From contig NZ_ML119082.1 of NCBI RefSeq assembly GCF_003789055.1, forward strand, positions 62,001 through 126,000: 64,000 bases of DNA, written 5' to 3'. A model generated the notes under the pieces. It was not told the DNA's origin and did not search any database. It worked only from the letters and a program-made list of their open reading frames with translations. The position numbers were made by a program, and so were the translations under genes. Below, one piece after another: positions 33,735 through 42,542 of this stretch. This DNA is from Histidinibacterium lentulum. Its GTDB lineage: Bacteria; Pseudomonadota; Alphaproteobacteria; Rhodobacterales; Rhodobacteraceae. Each line of letters starts with the position of its first letter. The first letter of the stretch is position 1.

Positions 33735-33816
33735 CGCGGGACTCCCTTGTTCTGCGTTGCGCATAGGGTAGCCGGTGCGCAGGGCTTGTCCAAGGGCGCG
33801 CGGTCGTCTGCCGCGC

Positions 33817-34908
33817 TCAATGCGGGGCGAGCTCCGCCTCCGTCTCGGGGGCGAAGAGATGCGCCTCGGCGGGATCGAAGTCGAAGCCCACGGGCTGGCC
33901 GCGCTCGAAGACCTTGTCCTCTGCCACGGTGGCGATGAGCTTCGAGCCGTCGCGGAGCGTGACGTCGATCACCGTTTCGGCCCCCAGCCGTTCGGTCAGC
34001 GCGACGGTGCCGTGGAGCATCCCTTCCTCGTCCCGGGTGGGATGGAGGTATTGGGGCCGTACGCCGAGGATGCCCTTGCCGCCGGCGACGAGATCGCGGC
34101 CCTTCGTGGCGACGGTGATGGGCTCCAGCGCAGGCGCGGAGACACGGGCCATGCCGTTCGAGACCTCGGTCACCGAGACCTCGATGAAATTCATCGAGGG
34201 CGAACCGAGAAAACCCGCGACGAAGAGGTTCGCCGGCTGGTGGTAGAGGTCCATGGGGGAGCCCACCTGCATCACCTCCCCTCCCCTCAGCACGACGATC
34301 TTGTCGGCGAGCGTCATCGCCTCGACCTGGTCGTGGGTGACGTAGACCATGGTGGCGCCCAGCGTCTGGTGCAGCTTGCCGATCTCCATGCGCATGTCCA
34401 TGCGCAGCGCCGCGTCCAGGTTCGACAGCGGTTCGTCGAACAGGAACACGGTGGGGTCGCGCACGATGGCGCGGCCGATGGCGACGCGCTGGCGCTGGCC
34501 ACCCGAGAGCTGCGAGGGGCGGCGGTCCAGAAGATGCTCCATCTGCAGGATGCGCGCGGCCTCGGCGACCTTCTTCTCCTTTTCCGCCCTGGAGGCCCCG
34601 GCGATGGTCAGCCCGAATGCCACGTTCTCGCGCACGGTCATGTGCGGGAAGATGGCGTAGGACTGGAAGACCATGGCCACGCCCCGCTCGCGCGGCTGGA
34701 TGTCGTTCACGACCCGGCCCCCGATCTCGAGCGTGCCAGCGGTGATGTCCTCGAGCCCCGCGATCATCCGCAGGAGCGTGGACTTCCCGCAGCCCGAGGG
34801 GCCGACGAAGACGACGAATTCGCCGTCCTCGATGTCGATGTCGACGCCCTTGATCACCTCGACCGTGCCGAAGCTCTTCGTCACGTTCTTCAGCCTGACG
34901 TCCGCCAT
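33817..34908 (-). CDS. sugar ABC transporter ATP-binding protein (MalK/UgpC type)
   Basis: Predicted 363-residue ATPase. Walker [10 protein letters not shown] near residue 36, signature [14 protein letters not shown] near residue 134, Walker [14 protein letters not shown] and the switch His in [11 protein letters not shown] are intact. A C-terminal OB-type regulatory domain (about 235-363) is typical of CUT1 family ATPases that power carbohydrate import. It is the last gene of the LacI operon, 4 bases after the hydrolase gene stop. Confidence 0.92.
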   Translation of the reverse strand: MADVRLKNVTKSFGTVEVIKGVDIDIEDGEFVVFVGPSGCGKSTLLRMIAGLEDITAGTLEIGGRVVNDIQPRERGVAMVFQSYAIFPHMTVRENVAFGLTIAGASRAEKEKKVAEAARILQMEHLLDRRPSQLSGGQRQRVAIGRAIVRDPTVFLFDEPLSNLDAALRMDMRMEIGKLHQTLGATMVYVTHDQVEAMTLADKIVVLRGGEVMQVGSPMDLYHQPANLFVAGFLGSPSMNFIEVSVTEVSNGMARVSAPALEPITVATKGRDLVAGGKGILGVRPQYLHPTRDEEGMLHGTVALTERLGAETVIDVTLRDGSKLIATVAEDKVFERGQPVGFDFDPAEAHLFAPETEAELAPH

Positions 34909-34912
34909 TGTG

Positions 34913-35905
34913 CTACTCCGCTGCCTGTCGCGCGGGGACGACCCGCAGGAGACCGTCTCCGGTCAGCTCCACCGGTTCGGGGTCCATCACATGCCCCACG
35001 AAGGTCGTGCCGTCGGGATGGTCGGCGAAGCCCATGATCACCATGCCGTCGTCGGTCTGCACGATCCGCCCGGCATAGCGGCGGCAGGGCAGCGCTCCGT
35101 CGAGAAAGCCGGGTGCTATGCGCCACGGCCCGCGCGGACTGTCGGCCATGAGGTAATGGTTGCCGGTGACGGGGCCGCCCTCGGTGGCCTCGGCCTGCTC
35201 CTTCGAGAAATGCTCGGCCGCGGTGCAGAAGAGGCAGAACCACTTGCCGCCGGCCTGGAACACCTGCGGCACCTCGAGCTGACCGTAGCCGCCGGTGAAG
35301 ACGGGGGGCTGGAGCGTCCACTCGAAAAGGTCGGGCGAGGTGGCGAAGCCGATGGCGCCGCCGGCGTTGGCCTCGGCGATCCCGGGCGCGCGGGCGGTGA
35401 AGAACATCAGCCAGCCCTCGCCCTCGGGGTCCTTCATGACCCAGGGGTCGCGCATGGCGCGGTCGTGCCACACGCTGGTGGCGTGGTCGGCCTCGTAGTG
35501 CTCCGCCGTCGGCCCCACGAGGTCGAGGCAGAGGCCGTCGCCCACGCGGGTCCAGTCGTGCAGGTTCTCCGAGGTGGCGTGGCCGATGCGCTGGTAGAGC
35601 CCCTCCTCCGATTTCCGCGCGCCCGTGTAGAAGAGATGCCAGAGCCCGTCCGGGCCCTTCACGATGGAGCCGGTCCAGGTGGTGTAGTCGTCCCAGGCGG
35701 GGCCTTCCACGGGCTGGAAGGTCGTGCCCAGATGCTCCCAGGTCACGAGGTCATGGCTGGTGGCGTGGCCGTAGCTCACATTGAAGTGTCGCAGGTGCGG
35801 ATCGCCGAGGGATTTCGGTGCCTTGAGGAAGAACCCGTGCCAGAGATCGCGATCGCGGACGTACCACGAATCCCAGATCCAGTCGTGTTCGAGGGCGAGA
35901 ACCAT
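34913..35905 (-). CDS. cytoplasmic GH32/GH68-like glycoside hydrolase
   Basis: Predicted 330-residue five-bladed propeller hydrolase of the GH-J type. The N-terminal WIWDSW has an Asp (residue 12) in the place of the nucleophile of the WMNDPNG motif. RDP at residues 152-154 and Glu211 in QLEVPQV match the other two conserved acids of sucrose and fructan hydrolases. There is no signal peptide, so it should cut an imported di- or oligosaccharide in the cytoplasm. It lies inside a LacI-controlled ABC operon between a permease and the ATPase. The substrate is inferred only; sucrose or fructo-oligosaccharides are the first candidates. Confidence 0.78.
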   Translation of the reverse strand: MVLALEHDWIWDSWYVRDRDLWHGFFLKAPKSLGDPHLRHFNVSYGHATSHDLVTWEHLGTTFQPVEGPAWDDYTTWTGSIVKGPDGLWHLFYTGARKSEEGLYQRIGHATSENLHDWTRVGDGLCLDLVGPTAEHYEADHATSVWHDRAMRDPWVMKDPEGEGWLMFFTARAPGIAEANAGGAIGFATSPDLFEWTLQPPVFTGGYGQLEVPQVFQAGGKWFCLFCTAAEHFSKEQAEATEGGPVTGNHYLMADSPRGPWRIAPGFLDGALPCRRYAGRIVQTDDGMVIMGFADHPDGTTFVGHVMDPEPVELTGDGLLRVVPARQAAE

Positions 35906-35910
35906 GTGAT

Positions 35911-36789
35911 TTATCCTTTCACGCCGGTCGAGGCGATGGAGGCGATGAAGGCCCGTTGCAGGACCAGGTAGAAGGCGAGCACCGGGACGGTGATCATGGT
36001 GAGGTAGGCCATGATCTCCCCCCAGGCGGTATCGAGCTGGAAGAAGTACTGCAGGCCGACCATCACGGGACGGTACTGTTCCTGCTGCACCACGATGAGC
36101 GGCCAGAGGTACTGGTTGTACATGACGAGAAACTTCAGGATCGCGGCGGTGGCGATGACGGGGCCGGCGAGCGGCATGACCACGCGCCAGTAGATCTGGA
36201 ACCAGGAGGCGCCCTCCACCCGGCTGGCCTCGATCAGTTCGCCGGGCAGGTCCTTGAAATACTGCACGAAGAGGAAGATCGTCAGCCCGTCCGCGACCCA
36301 GGGGATGATCTGCACCCGGTAGGTGTTGAGCCAGGTCGTCTCGATGCCGTCGAGGCCGATCCACGGCAGTTGCGAGACGAGCAGCAGGAGCGGGATGGCG
36401 ATGGTCTCGAAGGGCACGATGAGGGTGGCGAGGATGATCGACAGGATCAGCTCGCGGCCCCTCCAGCGCAGGTAGACGAAGCTGAAGGCGGCGAGCGAGC
36501 AGACGACAAGGCTGAGGAGCACGGTGACGCCCGTGACGAGGACCGAGTTGAAGACGAAGAGCCCCACCGGCGCGCGCTGGAAGGCGGCACGGTAGTTGTC
36601 GAGGCTGAGGTCGCCCACCGGCAGGAAGGCGCGCAGCGACGAGGTGTGGGACAGCAGTTGCCCCGTCGGCTTGAAGCTCGACATCACCATGAAGAGGAGC
36701 GGCAGGACGAAGATCGCCGCGATGAGGATCAGGACCGCATAGCGCACCGCGAGGCGCAGGCCGTGGTTGTCGGGGTTGATGGTGGCCAT
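35911..36789 (-). CDS. sugar ABC transporter permease (MalG type)
   Basis: Predicted 292-residue CUT1 permease with six membrane helices. The cytoplasmic EAA loop reads EASRVEGASWFQIYWRVVMPLAGP near residue 192 and docks onto the ATPase. Its TAA stop lies 5 bases from the hydrolase start, and an AAAGGA ribosome site for the hydrolase is inside its last codons. It pairs with the MalF-type permease encoded upstream. Confidence 0.92.
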   Translation of the reverse strand: MATINPDNHGLRLAVRYAVLILIAAIFVLPLLFMVMSSFKPTGQLLSHTSSLRAFLPVGDLSLDNYRAAFQRAPVGLFVFNSVLVTGVTVLLSLVVCSLAAFSFVYLRWRGRELILSIILATLIVPFETIAIPLLLLVSQLPWIGLDGIETTWLNTYRVQIIPWVADGLTIFLFVQYFKDLPGELIEASRVEGASWFQIYWRVVMPLAGPVIATAAILKFLVMYNQYLWPLIVVQQEQYRPVMVGLQYFFQLDTAWGEIMAYLTMITVPVLAFYLVLQRAFIASIASTGVKG

Positions 36790-36792
36790 GGC

Positions 36793-37860
36793 TCAGCGCT
36801 CCCGGGTCAGCCAGCGCTGGATCAGCGAGATCGTCAGCACCAGAAGGAAGAGGATGACGGAGATCGTGGACCCGCCGGAGATGTCCTGTCTGCCGTAGCC
36901 CCGTTCCACCGCCTGGAAGACCAGCGTCTGGGTGGAGTCGAGCGGCCCGCCGTTGGTCATCACGTCAATCTGCGCAAAAAGCGCGAAGGCCTGCATGGTG
37001 ATCACGATCAGGATCAGGACGGCCGTGTTCCTGAGGCCGGGCCAGGTCACATAGCGGAACTTCTGCCACGCCGACGCGCCCTCGATGTCGGCGGCCTCGT
37101 AGAGTGTGGGGCTGATGGTCTGCAGCCCGGCGAGCCAGATCACCATGTGAAAGCCCACGGCCTGCCAGATCGACATGGCCATGATCGCGCCCAGCGCCGT
37201 GTCGGGGTTTCCGAGCCAGTCCCGACCCTCGAAGGCGCCGAAGGTCAGGAAGGCGAGCATGTTGTTCAGAAGTCCGTCGTCGCCGTCGTAGATGAACCGC
37301 CAGAGCAGCGACACCACGACGATGGAGACCACGACGGGCATGAAGTAGATCGCGCGGAAGACGTTTATGCCGCGCAGTTTCTGGTTGATCAGCAGCGCGA
37401 GGCACAGGGCGAGGCCCGCCTGTGTGGGAGCCACGATCAGCACGAAGAGGAGCGTGTTCGTCAGCGCCTTCCAGAACACCACGTCCGAGGCGACGACGAC
37501 GCGGGCGGTGTCGCCCGACTGCCAGCGGAACCATTCGCGCATGCCGCGATACTGGGGAAAGTCGTCGGAGCGGGTGATGTCGCGGACGCGGGGGTACTGG
37601 ATGGCGCCCGTGTCGTCGCGGAGGATGTCGCCGGCCTCGTCCCGCTCGGGGTCGAGGTCGATGACCGCTAGGCTGAGCATGTCGCTGTAGTTCTGGAGGC
37701 CCACGAACTCGGTGGGATTGGGCGAGATCAGCCGCTGGTTCGTGAGCGACAGCCCGAAGGCGAAGAAGAAGGGCAGGATGATGAAGGTCGCGATCAGCAG
37801 GAACCCGGGGCCGGCGAAGAGCCAGCCGGCGCGGTTCGATGTCGTGAGCTTGCTGGCCAT
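36793..37860 (-). CDS. sugar ABC transporter permease (MalF type)
   Basis: Predicted 355-residue CUT1 permease. The N-terminal helix (GWLFAGPGFLLIATFIILPFFF) is followed by a periplasmic loop of about 70 residues (RDEAGDILRDDTGAIQYPRV) that is longer than usual, then five helices. The EAA loop reads EAADIEGASAWQKFRYVTWPGL near residue 250. It forms a heterodimer channel with the adjacent MalG-type permease. Confidence 0.9.
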   Translation of the reverse strand: MASKLTTSNRAGWLFAGPGFLLIATFIILPFFFAFGLSLTNQRLISPNPTEFVGLQNYSDMLSLAVIDLDPERDEAGDILRDDTGAIQYPRVRDITRSDDFPQYRGMREWFRWQSGDTARVVVASDVVFWKALTNTLLFVLIVAPTQAGLALCLALLINQKLRGINVFRAIYFMPVVVSIVVVSLLWRFIYDGDDGLLNNMLAFLTFGAFEGRDWLGNPDTALGAIMAMSIWQAVGFHMVIWLAGLQTISPTLYEAADIEGASAWQKFRYVTWPGLRNTAVLILIVITMQAFALFAQIDVMTNGGPLDSTQTLVFQAVERGYGRQDISGGSTISVILFLLVLTISLIQRWLTRER

Positions 37861-37919
37861 GCCGCATTCCCTCCCCTTCTGGCGCCGCGCGTTTCGTCCG
37901 CGGACCGGACGCAGGTGAC

Positions 37920-37946
37920 CGGGGCCCCGGGCGCGCCGGGGCCCCG
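37920..37946 (-). terminator. hairpin between binding protein and permease genes
   Basis: CGGGGCCCCGG and CCGGGGCCCCG form a perfect 11-bp stem around a 5-base loop, just after the stop of the binding-protein gene. In ABC operons such hairpins protect or attenuate the message so that more binding protein than permease is made. Confidence 0.55.
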
Positions 37947-37953
37947 ACCGCGA

Positions 37954-39207
37954 TCACTCGTGACCGTAGCCCTGGTTGTTGGCGATATCGGCCTCGATCT
38001 CGTCCACCGCCGCGTCGAGCGTGTCCACGACATCGGCGCCGTTGGCGATGTCGGCCATCGCCTTGGTGAAGATCTCCGACTGCACGACGTAGCCGGGTGT
38101 CACCGGCCGCAGGCGCGCCTGCTCGTTCGACAGATCGAAGAAGACAGCGAGCGCCCCGCCTTCACCGTAGTTCTCGGTCATTTCCGCCGCGCTCGGGGTC
38201 GAGGGGATCAGGCCGATGCCGTCGGAGAAGGCGGCGAGATACTCGTCCTGCAGCGCGTGCTCGATGAAGGCATTGGCGCCCTCGGGGGTTTCGCAGGTCG
38301 CAGAGACGCCGAACTGCCAGGAGCCGCCGCCGATGTAGTTGCCGGCGCCGAAATCGGGGGCGGGCAGGAAGATCACGTCATCGACCTCTTCCATCGTCGC
38401 CACGGCGCGCCAGTTGCCGTTCCACTGGAACGCGAAGTCGCCCTCGATGAAGCCCCGCTGCTGGGAAGCGGGGTCCTGGCTCGTGCCCGGCGCATAGCCC
38501 TCGGTGAAGAGCGACTGCCACCACTGCCCGAAGGCGATCCCGGCCTCGCCGTTCAGCGCACCCTCGGCGGAGGTGTAGCTCTCGCGGTCGACGAGGCTGC
38601 CGCCATGGGACCACAGGAACGGCAGGAAGGCATAGGGATACCATTCGCCCTGATCGTTCATGCCGAGGTCGAGCGGATACTCGAAATCGCCGCTGGCCTT
38701 GGCCGCATCGAGAGCGGCCATGAATTCCTCGCCGGTCCATGGCTCTTCCAGCGTCGGACGGCGCAGGCCGAGCGCCTCGAGCGTCGACTCCCGCGCATAG
38801 AGCGCAACGGCGGCATCCCAGAGACCGATCGAATAGAGTTCGCCGTCCCAGATGCCCTTGGTGCCGGGCAGGAAGTCCTCGATCAGGCTTTCGTCGATAT
38901 CGAGCGGCTGCATGTAGCCGGACCAGGCCCAGTTGGGCATGATCGGGCCGTCCACGTCGAGGATGCAGGGCAGGTTTCCGGCCAGCGCCGCGGCGACGAC
39001 GGAGGCGTTGTAGCTCGATTGCGGGAAGCTCTCGATGGTCACGGCCCAGTCGGACTGGCTGGCGTTGAAGTCGTCCACGATCTGGTTGATGATCCGGCTT
39101 TCGACCTCGTTGCCGGCGCCGTGATACCACATCGAAACCTCGGTCTGGGCATGGGCGCCCGTTCCGGCAAGTGCCGTGGCGCAGGCGAGCAGTGTCGTGC
39201 GTGTCAT
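37954..39207 (-). CDS. sugar ABC transporter substrate-binding protein
   Basis: Predicted 417-residue periplasmic binding protein of the CUT1 (MalE-like) class. A signal peptide (MTRTTLLACATALAGTGAHAQ) precedes EVSMWYHGAGNEVESRIINQIVDDFNAS, the typical first lobe of bacterial family-1 binding proteins. Many Trp residues in the middle region (WDAAVALYAR, WYPYAFLPFLW, FQWNGNWRAVA) fit sugar stacking. The ATG overlaps the stop of lacI by 4 bases. Ligand unknown; an oligosaccharide is expected because the hydrolase is intracellular. Confidence 0.9.
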   Translation of the reverse strand: MTRTTLLACATALAGTGAHAQTEVSMWYHGAGNEVESRIINQIVDDFNASQSDWAVTIESFPQSSYNASVVAAALAGNLPCILDVDGPIMPNWAWSGYMQPLDIDESLIEDFLPGTKGIWDGELYSIGLWDAAVALYARESTLEALGLRRPTLEEPWTGEEFMAALDAAKASGDFEYPLDLGMNDQGEWYPYAFLPFLWSHGGSLVDRESYTSAEGALNGEAGIAFGQWWQSLFTEGYAPGTSQDPASQQRGFIEGDFAFQWNGNWRAVATMEEVDDVIFLPAPDFGAGNYIGGGSWQFGVSATCETPEGANAFIEHALQDEYLAAFSDGIGLIPSTPSAAEMTENYGEGGALAVFFDLSNEQARLRPVTPGYVVQSEIFTKAMADIANGADVVDTLDAAVDEIEADIANNQGYGHE

Positions 39208-40295
39208 CTGATGGTCCTCCCTGATGACGGTGAGTTCTCGGGGTTGGCGGACAGGTCGGCGACGCTGTCGCGCCAGTACACCTCGCCGCCGACCAGGATC
39301 GGGTCGGGCGGCGGGGATGCGTCGGACCCGCGCGTCATCGACACGAGCAGCCGGGCCGCCTCCTCGCCCATGCGGGCGTAGGGCAGCTCGACCGACGAGA
39401 GCGCGGGGTCGAGGGTTTCGGCGATGAGCCGGTAGTTGTCGAACCCGGCGACGGAGATGTCGCCGGGTACCGAGAGGCCGCGGTCGCGCAGCATGGAATA
39501 AAGGCGGATCGCCATGCGGTCGTTGCCGCAGAGGAGCACGGTCGGGGGCCGCGGCAGCGCCAGCACCCGGTCGAGCGCTGCTGAGAGCGCGGCCAGTTCG
39601 CGGTCGGAGTCATCCGCGAGGACATCGGCCTCGAGAATGAGCTCGGGATCGGCGGCGAGGCCCGCCTGCGCGAGCGCGGCGCGGTAGCCCTCGACGCGCA
39701 GGGGCGTCGCGGCCATGCCCCTGGCCAGGGTCAGGTAGGCGATGCGCCGGTGGCCGCTGGCGATCACGCGCTCGGTCACGGCGCGCTGAAGGGCGGCCTC
39801 GTCGGGCAGGATCGCGGGCGAGGCGCCGCCGTCGTGACAGTTGACCAGCACCACCGGCAGGCCCGGCGCCGGGGGGCGCTCGACCACCTGGTGATAGCTG
39901 GAGACGAAGAGCACGCCCTCCACCCGGTGTTCGGCGAAGGTGCGCATCAGGCCGGGGGCCGCGTCCTGCCGGCCGCCGGTATCGGCGATCAGAACGGTGA
40001 GCCCCGCATCGGCCAGCGCCTTCTGGACCCCGCGCACGATGACGATTTCCGGCAGACCGGCGGGGCCGCTTTCCTGAAGTCCCTCGGAGATGGCCCCGGT
40101 GATCAGGCCGACGAGGCCGGAGCGGTTCGAGCGCATGGCGCGGGCCGCCGACGAGGGGACGTAGCCAAGTTCGGCGATGGCCTTGCGCACGGTCTCGCGG
40201 GTCGGTTCCCGGACGGCGGCATCGCCGTTCAGGACCCGGCTCACGGTCTTCGGCGACACGCCGGCCGCACGGGCGACATCGTAGATCGTCGACAT
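39204..40295 (-). CDS. LacI-family transcriptional regulator
   Basis: Predicted 363-residue repressor. The N-terminal helix-turn-helix and hinge (TIYDVARAAGVSPKTVSRVLNG to PSSAARAMRSNRSGLVGL) are standard, followed by a periplasmic-binding-like sugar domain with VLFVSSYHQVV and NDRMAIRLYSMLRDRG. It is the first gene of the sugar operon and the binding-protein start overlaps its stop, so it is autoregulated. The ATG at 40295 follows GGGGAGG. Two matched 16-bp palindromes lie upstream at 40330 and 40374. Confidence 0.92.
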   Translation of the reverse strand: MSTIYDVARAAGVSPKTVSRVLNGDAAVREPTRETVRKAIAELGYVPSSAARAMRSNRSGLVGLITGAISEGLQESGPAGLPEIVIVRGVQKALADAGLTVLIADTGGRQDAAPGLMRTFAEHRVEGVLFVSSYHQVVERPPAPGLPVVLVNCHDGGASPAILPDEAALQRAVTERVIASGHRRIAYLTLARGMAATPLRVEGYRAALAQAGLAADPELILEADVLADDSDRELAALSAALDRVLALPRPPTVLLCGNDRMAIRLYSMLRDRGLSVPGDISVAGFDNYRLIAETLDPALSSVELPYARMGEEAARLLVSMTRGSDASPPPDPILVGGEVYWRDSVADLSANPENSPSSGRTIR

Positions 40296-40329
40296 GGTCC
40301 TCCCCTGCACCGAGGTGGCTCGAACCGCC

Positions 40330-40345
40330 ATGACATCGGTGTCAT
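40330..40345. promoter_or_regulatory. LacI operator, proximal copy
   Basis: ATGACATCGGTGTCAT is a perfect 6-4-6 palindrome with the central CG-rich core typical of LacI-family sites, 35 bases upstream of the lacI start. Confidence 0.65.
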
Positions 40346-40373
40346 CCACGAGGGTGCCCGATTCTGCAGCATC

Positions 40374-40389
40374 ATGTCAACGATGTCAT
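40374..40389. promoter_or_regulatory. LacI operator, distal copy
   Basis: ATGTCAACGATGTCAT, read on the other strand as ATGACATCGTTGACAT, matches the proximal copy at 14 of 16 positions. The centres are 44 bases apart, about four helical turns, so cooperative binding on one DNA face is possible. Confidence 0.6.
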
Positions 40390-40540
40390 ACGCTGCAGCG
40401 CGGAAAACGGGCAGCTTCAGGACGGGTGACGCCAGGGGCGTGCGAGCGCGTTTCAGGCGGCGCACGCCCCCGTCCAGCGGCGTGAGGAGTGCAGCTCAAG
40501 ATCCGGAAATGTCGGGATTTTCGGGCCGGTTATCCGGGCG

Positions 40541-41329
40541 TCAGAAAGGCGTCTCGACGGGGGCGAAGGGGGCAAGGTCCTGCGCCTCGACCTGTCGCAG
40601 CAGCGCGATCATGTCGGCGACCATCTTGTCGGCGGCCCGCGCGCCCTTCTCGGCCGTGGCGAGATGCGCCTCGCCGGACACGCCGTGCGGGTTCACATCC
40701 GAGGCGATCCAGCCGTAGGCCACGGGGCCGATTGGCTGGATGGCCCGGGTTTCGGCGGTGGAGCGGAAATCCTCGGCGGCCTCCATGTCCACCGTCTCGG
40801 GGCGGAAGTGGAGCACCAGCGACGTTTCCGCGTCTCCGCCATGGATGCCGTGTTTCGCCTCCTGCTCGCTCCAGAGCCCCTCGGGCGGGCCGAAGGCGCC
40901 CCAGCCGAGGCGGACGCAGAACATGCCCGCCCGGACCCGCAGTTCGCGCGAGACGATGGAGATGAGATCGACGTTGCCGCCGTGGCTGTTGACGATGACC
41001 ATCTTGCGGATGCCGGCGCGGGCGACCGATAGGCCGATTTCCGTCCAGGCCTTCAGCGCGGTTTCCGCAGTGAGGGTCACGGTGCCCGCGGCCCAGAGGT
41101 GCTCGTTCGACTTGCCCACGGCCATCACGGGCAGGATACGCAGGTCCATGTCCTCGGGCGCGCGCTCTTTCAGCAGCGCCAGCAGACCCTCGTTGATGAT
41201 CGTGTCGGTGCCCACCGGCAGGTGCGGCCCGTGCTGCTCGATGGCGGCGGTGGGCAGGATGGCGATGGTCTTGTCGGGGTCGATCGCGCGGAACTCGGGG
41301 GCGCGGTAGTCTTTCCAGTCGCGTCTCAT
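40541..41329 (-). CDS. creatininase-family amidohydrolase
   Basis: Predicted 262-residue metal-dependent hydrolase of the creatininase family, which also includes deformylases of pyrimidine intermediates. Metal and active-site motifs are visible: ILPTAAIEQHGPHLPVGTDT near residues 25-44, VNSHGGNVDLI near residue 116 and a conserved HGIHGGDAETSLVL near residue 160. Family members open cyclic amides or remove formyl groups. Its ATG overlaps the previous gene as ATGA. It is the last gene of a nine-gene-scale operon, with deaminase and oxidase partners, so it probably opens or deformylates a ring product. Confidence 0.88.
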   Translation of the reverse strand: MRRDWKDYRAPEFRAIDPDKTIAILPTAAIEQHGPHLPVGTDTIINEGLLALLKERAPEDMDLRILPVMAVGKSNEHLWAAGTVTLTAETALKAWTEIGLSVARAGIRKMVIVNSHGGNVDLISIVSRELRVRAGMFCVRLGWGAFGPPEGLWSEQEAKHGIHGGDAETSLVLHFRPETVDMEAAEDFRSTAETRAIQPIGPVAYGWIASDVNPHGVSGEAHLATAEKGARAADKMVADMIALLRQVEAQDLAPFAPVETPF

Positions 41330-41961
41330 GCCTTGGATTCCTTCATCGGGGCGGCGGGGGCGCGGGCGCCAGTGAGACGGTCCATCCGGGCGGCCACGCG
41401 AGAGAGGTGTTTCGCGCGGCTTTCGGGCGTGGAGCTGTCCATCAGGTAATGGGCGGCGAAGACCTTTCTCGCCCGGGGATGCAGCAGGAGGCCCACGCCG
41501 CGGATCAGCGTGCGGCGGCCCGGCGCGCCGATCATGCGGGTGAGCCACCACGAGGCTCCGCAGGTGGTGAAGACACCGAGCCGGGTGATGTGGTGCAGGC
41601 CGGGGCGGATCGTCCTGTTCTGGCCGTCGGGCATCAGGAAGGCCACGTCGGGCAGGAGCACACGGTCGAGCCAGCCCTTCAGCATGGCGGGCAGACCGTA
41701 CCACCACGTCGGATAGACGAAGATCAGCGTGTCGCACCATTCGATGTCGGCGCAATGCGCCTCGACCGGCGCGCGGTTGGCGGGGCTGTCGAGATAGGCC
41801 TGGAGTTCGGGACCGGTGAGGCAGGCCTGGAAACCTTCGGCATAGAGGTCGCGGAGGCGGATCTCGGCGCCGGCCGCGCGCAGCTTGTCGAGCACGAGGT
41901 CGCGGATGGCGGCGTTGAAGCTGCCCGCGACGGGATGGGCGTAGACGACGAGGGCGCGCAT
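41326..41961 (-). CDS. flavodoxin-fold NAD(P)H oxidoreductase, paralogue 1
   Basis: Predicted 211-residue protein of the NAD(P)H dehydrogenase (quinone) / MdaB-KefF type. VVYAHPVAGSFNAAIRDLV is the FMN phosphate-binding start, and FVYPTWWYGLPAMLKGWLDRVLLP near residues 80-104 is the conserved flavin-binding loop. It probably binds FMN and transfers electrons from NAD(P)H. It overlaps its neighbours on both sides, so it is part of the same operon. It shares about the same layout as the next upstream gene; the two may be a duplicated pair or a heterodimer. Confidence 0.85.
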   Translation of the reverse strand: MRALVVYAHPVAGSFNAAIRDLVLDKLRAAGAEIRLRDLYAEGFQACLTGPELQAYLDSPANRAPVEAHCADIEWCDTLIFVYPTWWYGLPAMLKGWLDRVLLPDVAFLMPDGQNRTIRPGLHHITRLGVFTTCGASWWLTRMIGAPGRRTLIRGVGLLLHPRARKVFAAHYLMDSSTPESRAKHLSRVAARMDRLTGARAPAAPMKESKA

Positions 41962-42542
41962 CAGAACCGCTCCATTTCCTTGCCGACCTTCGCGAGGAAG
42001 GCCTTACGCCGGGCCTCGGTGACGTTGTTCATGTCGTTGAGGGCGAGGTACTTGACCTTGGCGAATTTCGTCACGCCCCAGACCGCGCGGGTGATCAGCT
42101 TGCGCGGGGGGTCGCCGATGAGGAAAGCGCGCCATTTCGTGGAGCCGTAGGTGGTGACGGCGGCGAGCTTGCGGATGTTGTCGAGGCTCCCGGTGAGCGT
42201 GCCGTCCTTGAGGTCGAAGGAGACGCCGGGCAGGAAGACGCGGTCGAAGAACCCCTTGAGGATCGCGGGATAGCCGAAGTTCCAGACGGGGAAGACGAAG
42301 ACCACCGCATCCGCGGCGCGGAGCCGGTCGACGTAGCCCTGGACGGGGGCGGTGTTGATGGCCGTGTCGTGGTAATCACGCCGCTCCTGCGCAGTCAGGA
42401 CGGGATCGAAGCCTTCGGCGTAGAGGTCGCAGTCGTCCACCTCCCAGCCGCCGCGGGTCAGCGCGGCGACGGTTTCCCGGTGCAGGGCGGCGTTGAAGCT
42501 CTCCTCGCAGGGATGGGCGTAGACGACGAGCGCGCGTGGCAT
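41961..42542 (-). CDS. flavodoxin-fold NAD(P)H oxidoreductase, paralogue 2
   Basis: Predicted 193-residue paralogue of the downstream gene, with VVYAHPCEESFNAALHRETV at the N-terminus and FVFPVWNFGYPAILKGFFDRVFLPG as the flavin loop. Its stop and the next start share one base (TGATG). A Cys in the N-terminal loop and a shorter C-terminus are the main differences from its neighbour. Likely an FMN reductase acting in the same pathway, perhaps supplying reduced flavin or reducing a ring double bond. Confidence 0.85.
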   Translation of the reverse strand: MPRALVVYAHPCEESFNAALHRETVAALTRGGWEVDDCDLYAEGFDPVLTAQERRDYHDTAINTAPVQGYVDRLRAADAVVFVFPVWNFGYPAILKGFFDRVFLPGVSFDLKDGTLTGSLDNIRKLAAVTTYGSTKWRAFLIGDPPRKLITRAVWGVTKFAKVKYLALNDMNNVTEARRKAFLAKVGKEMERF

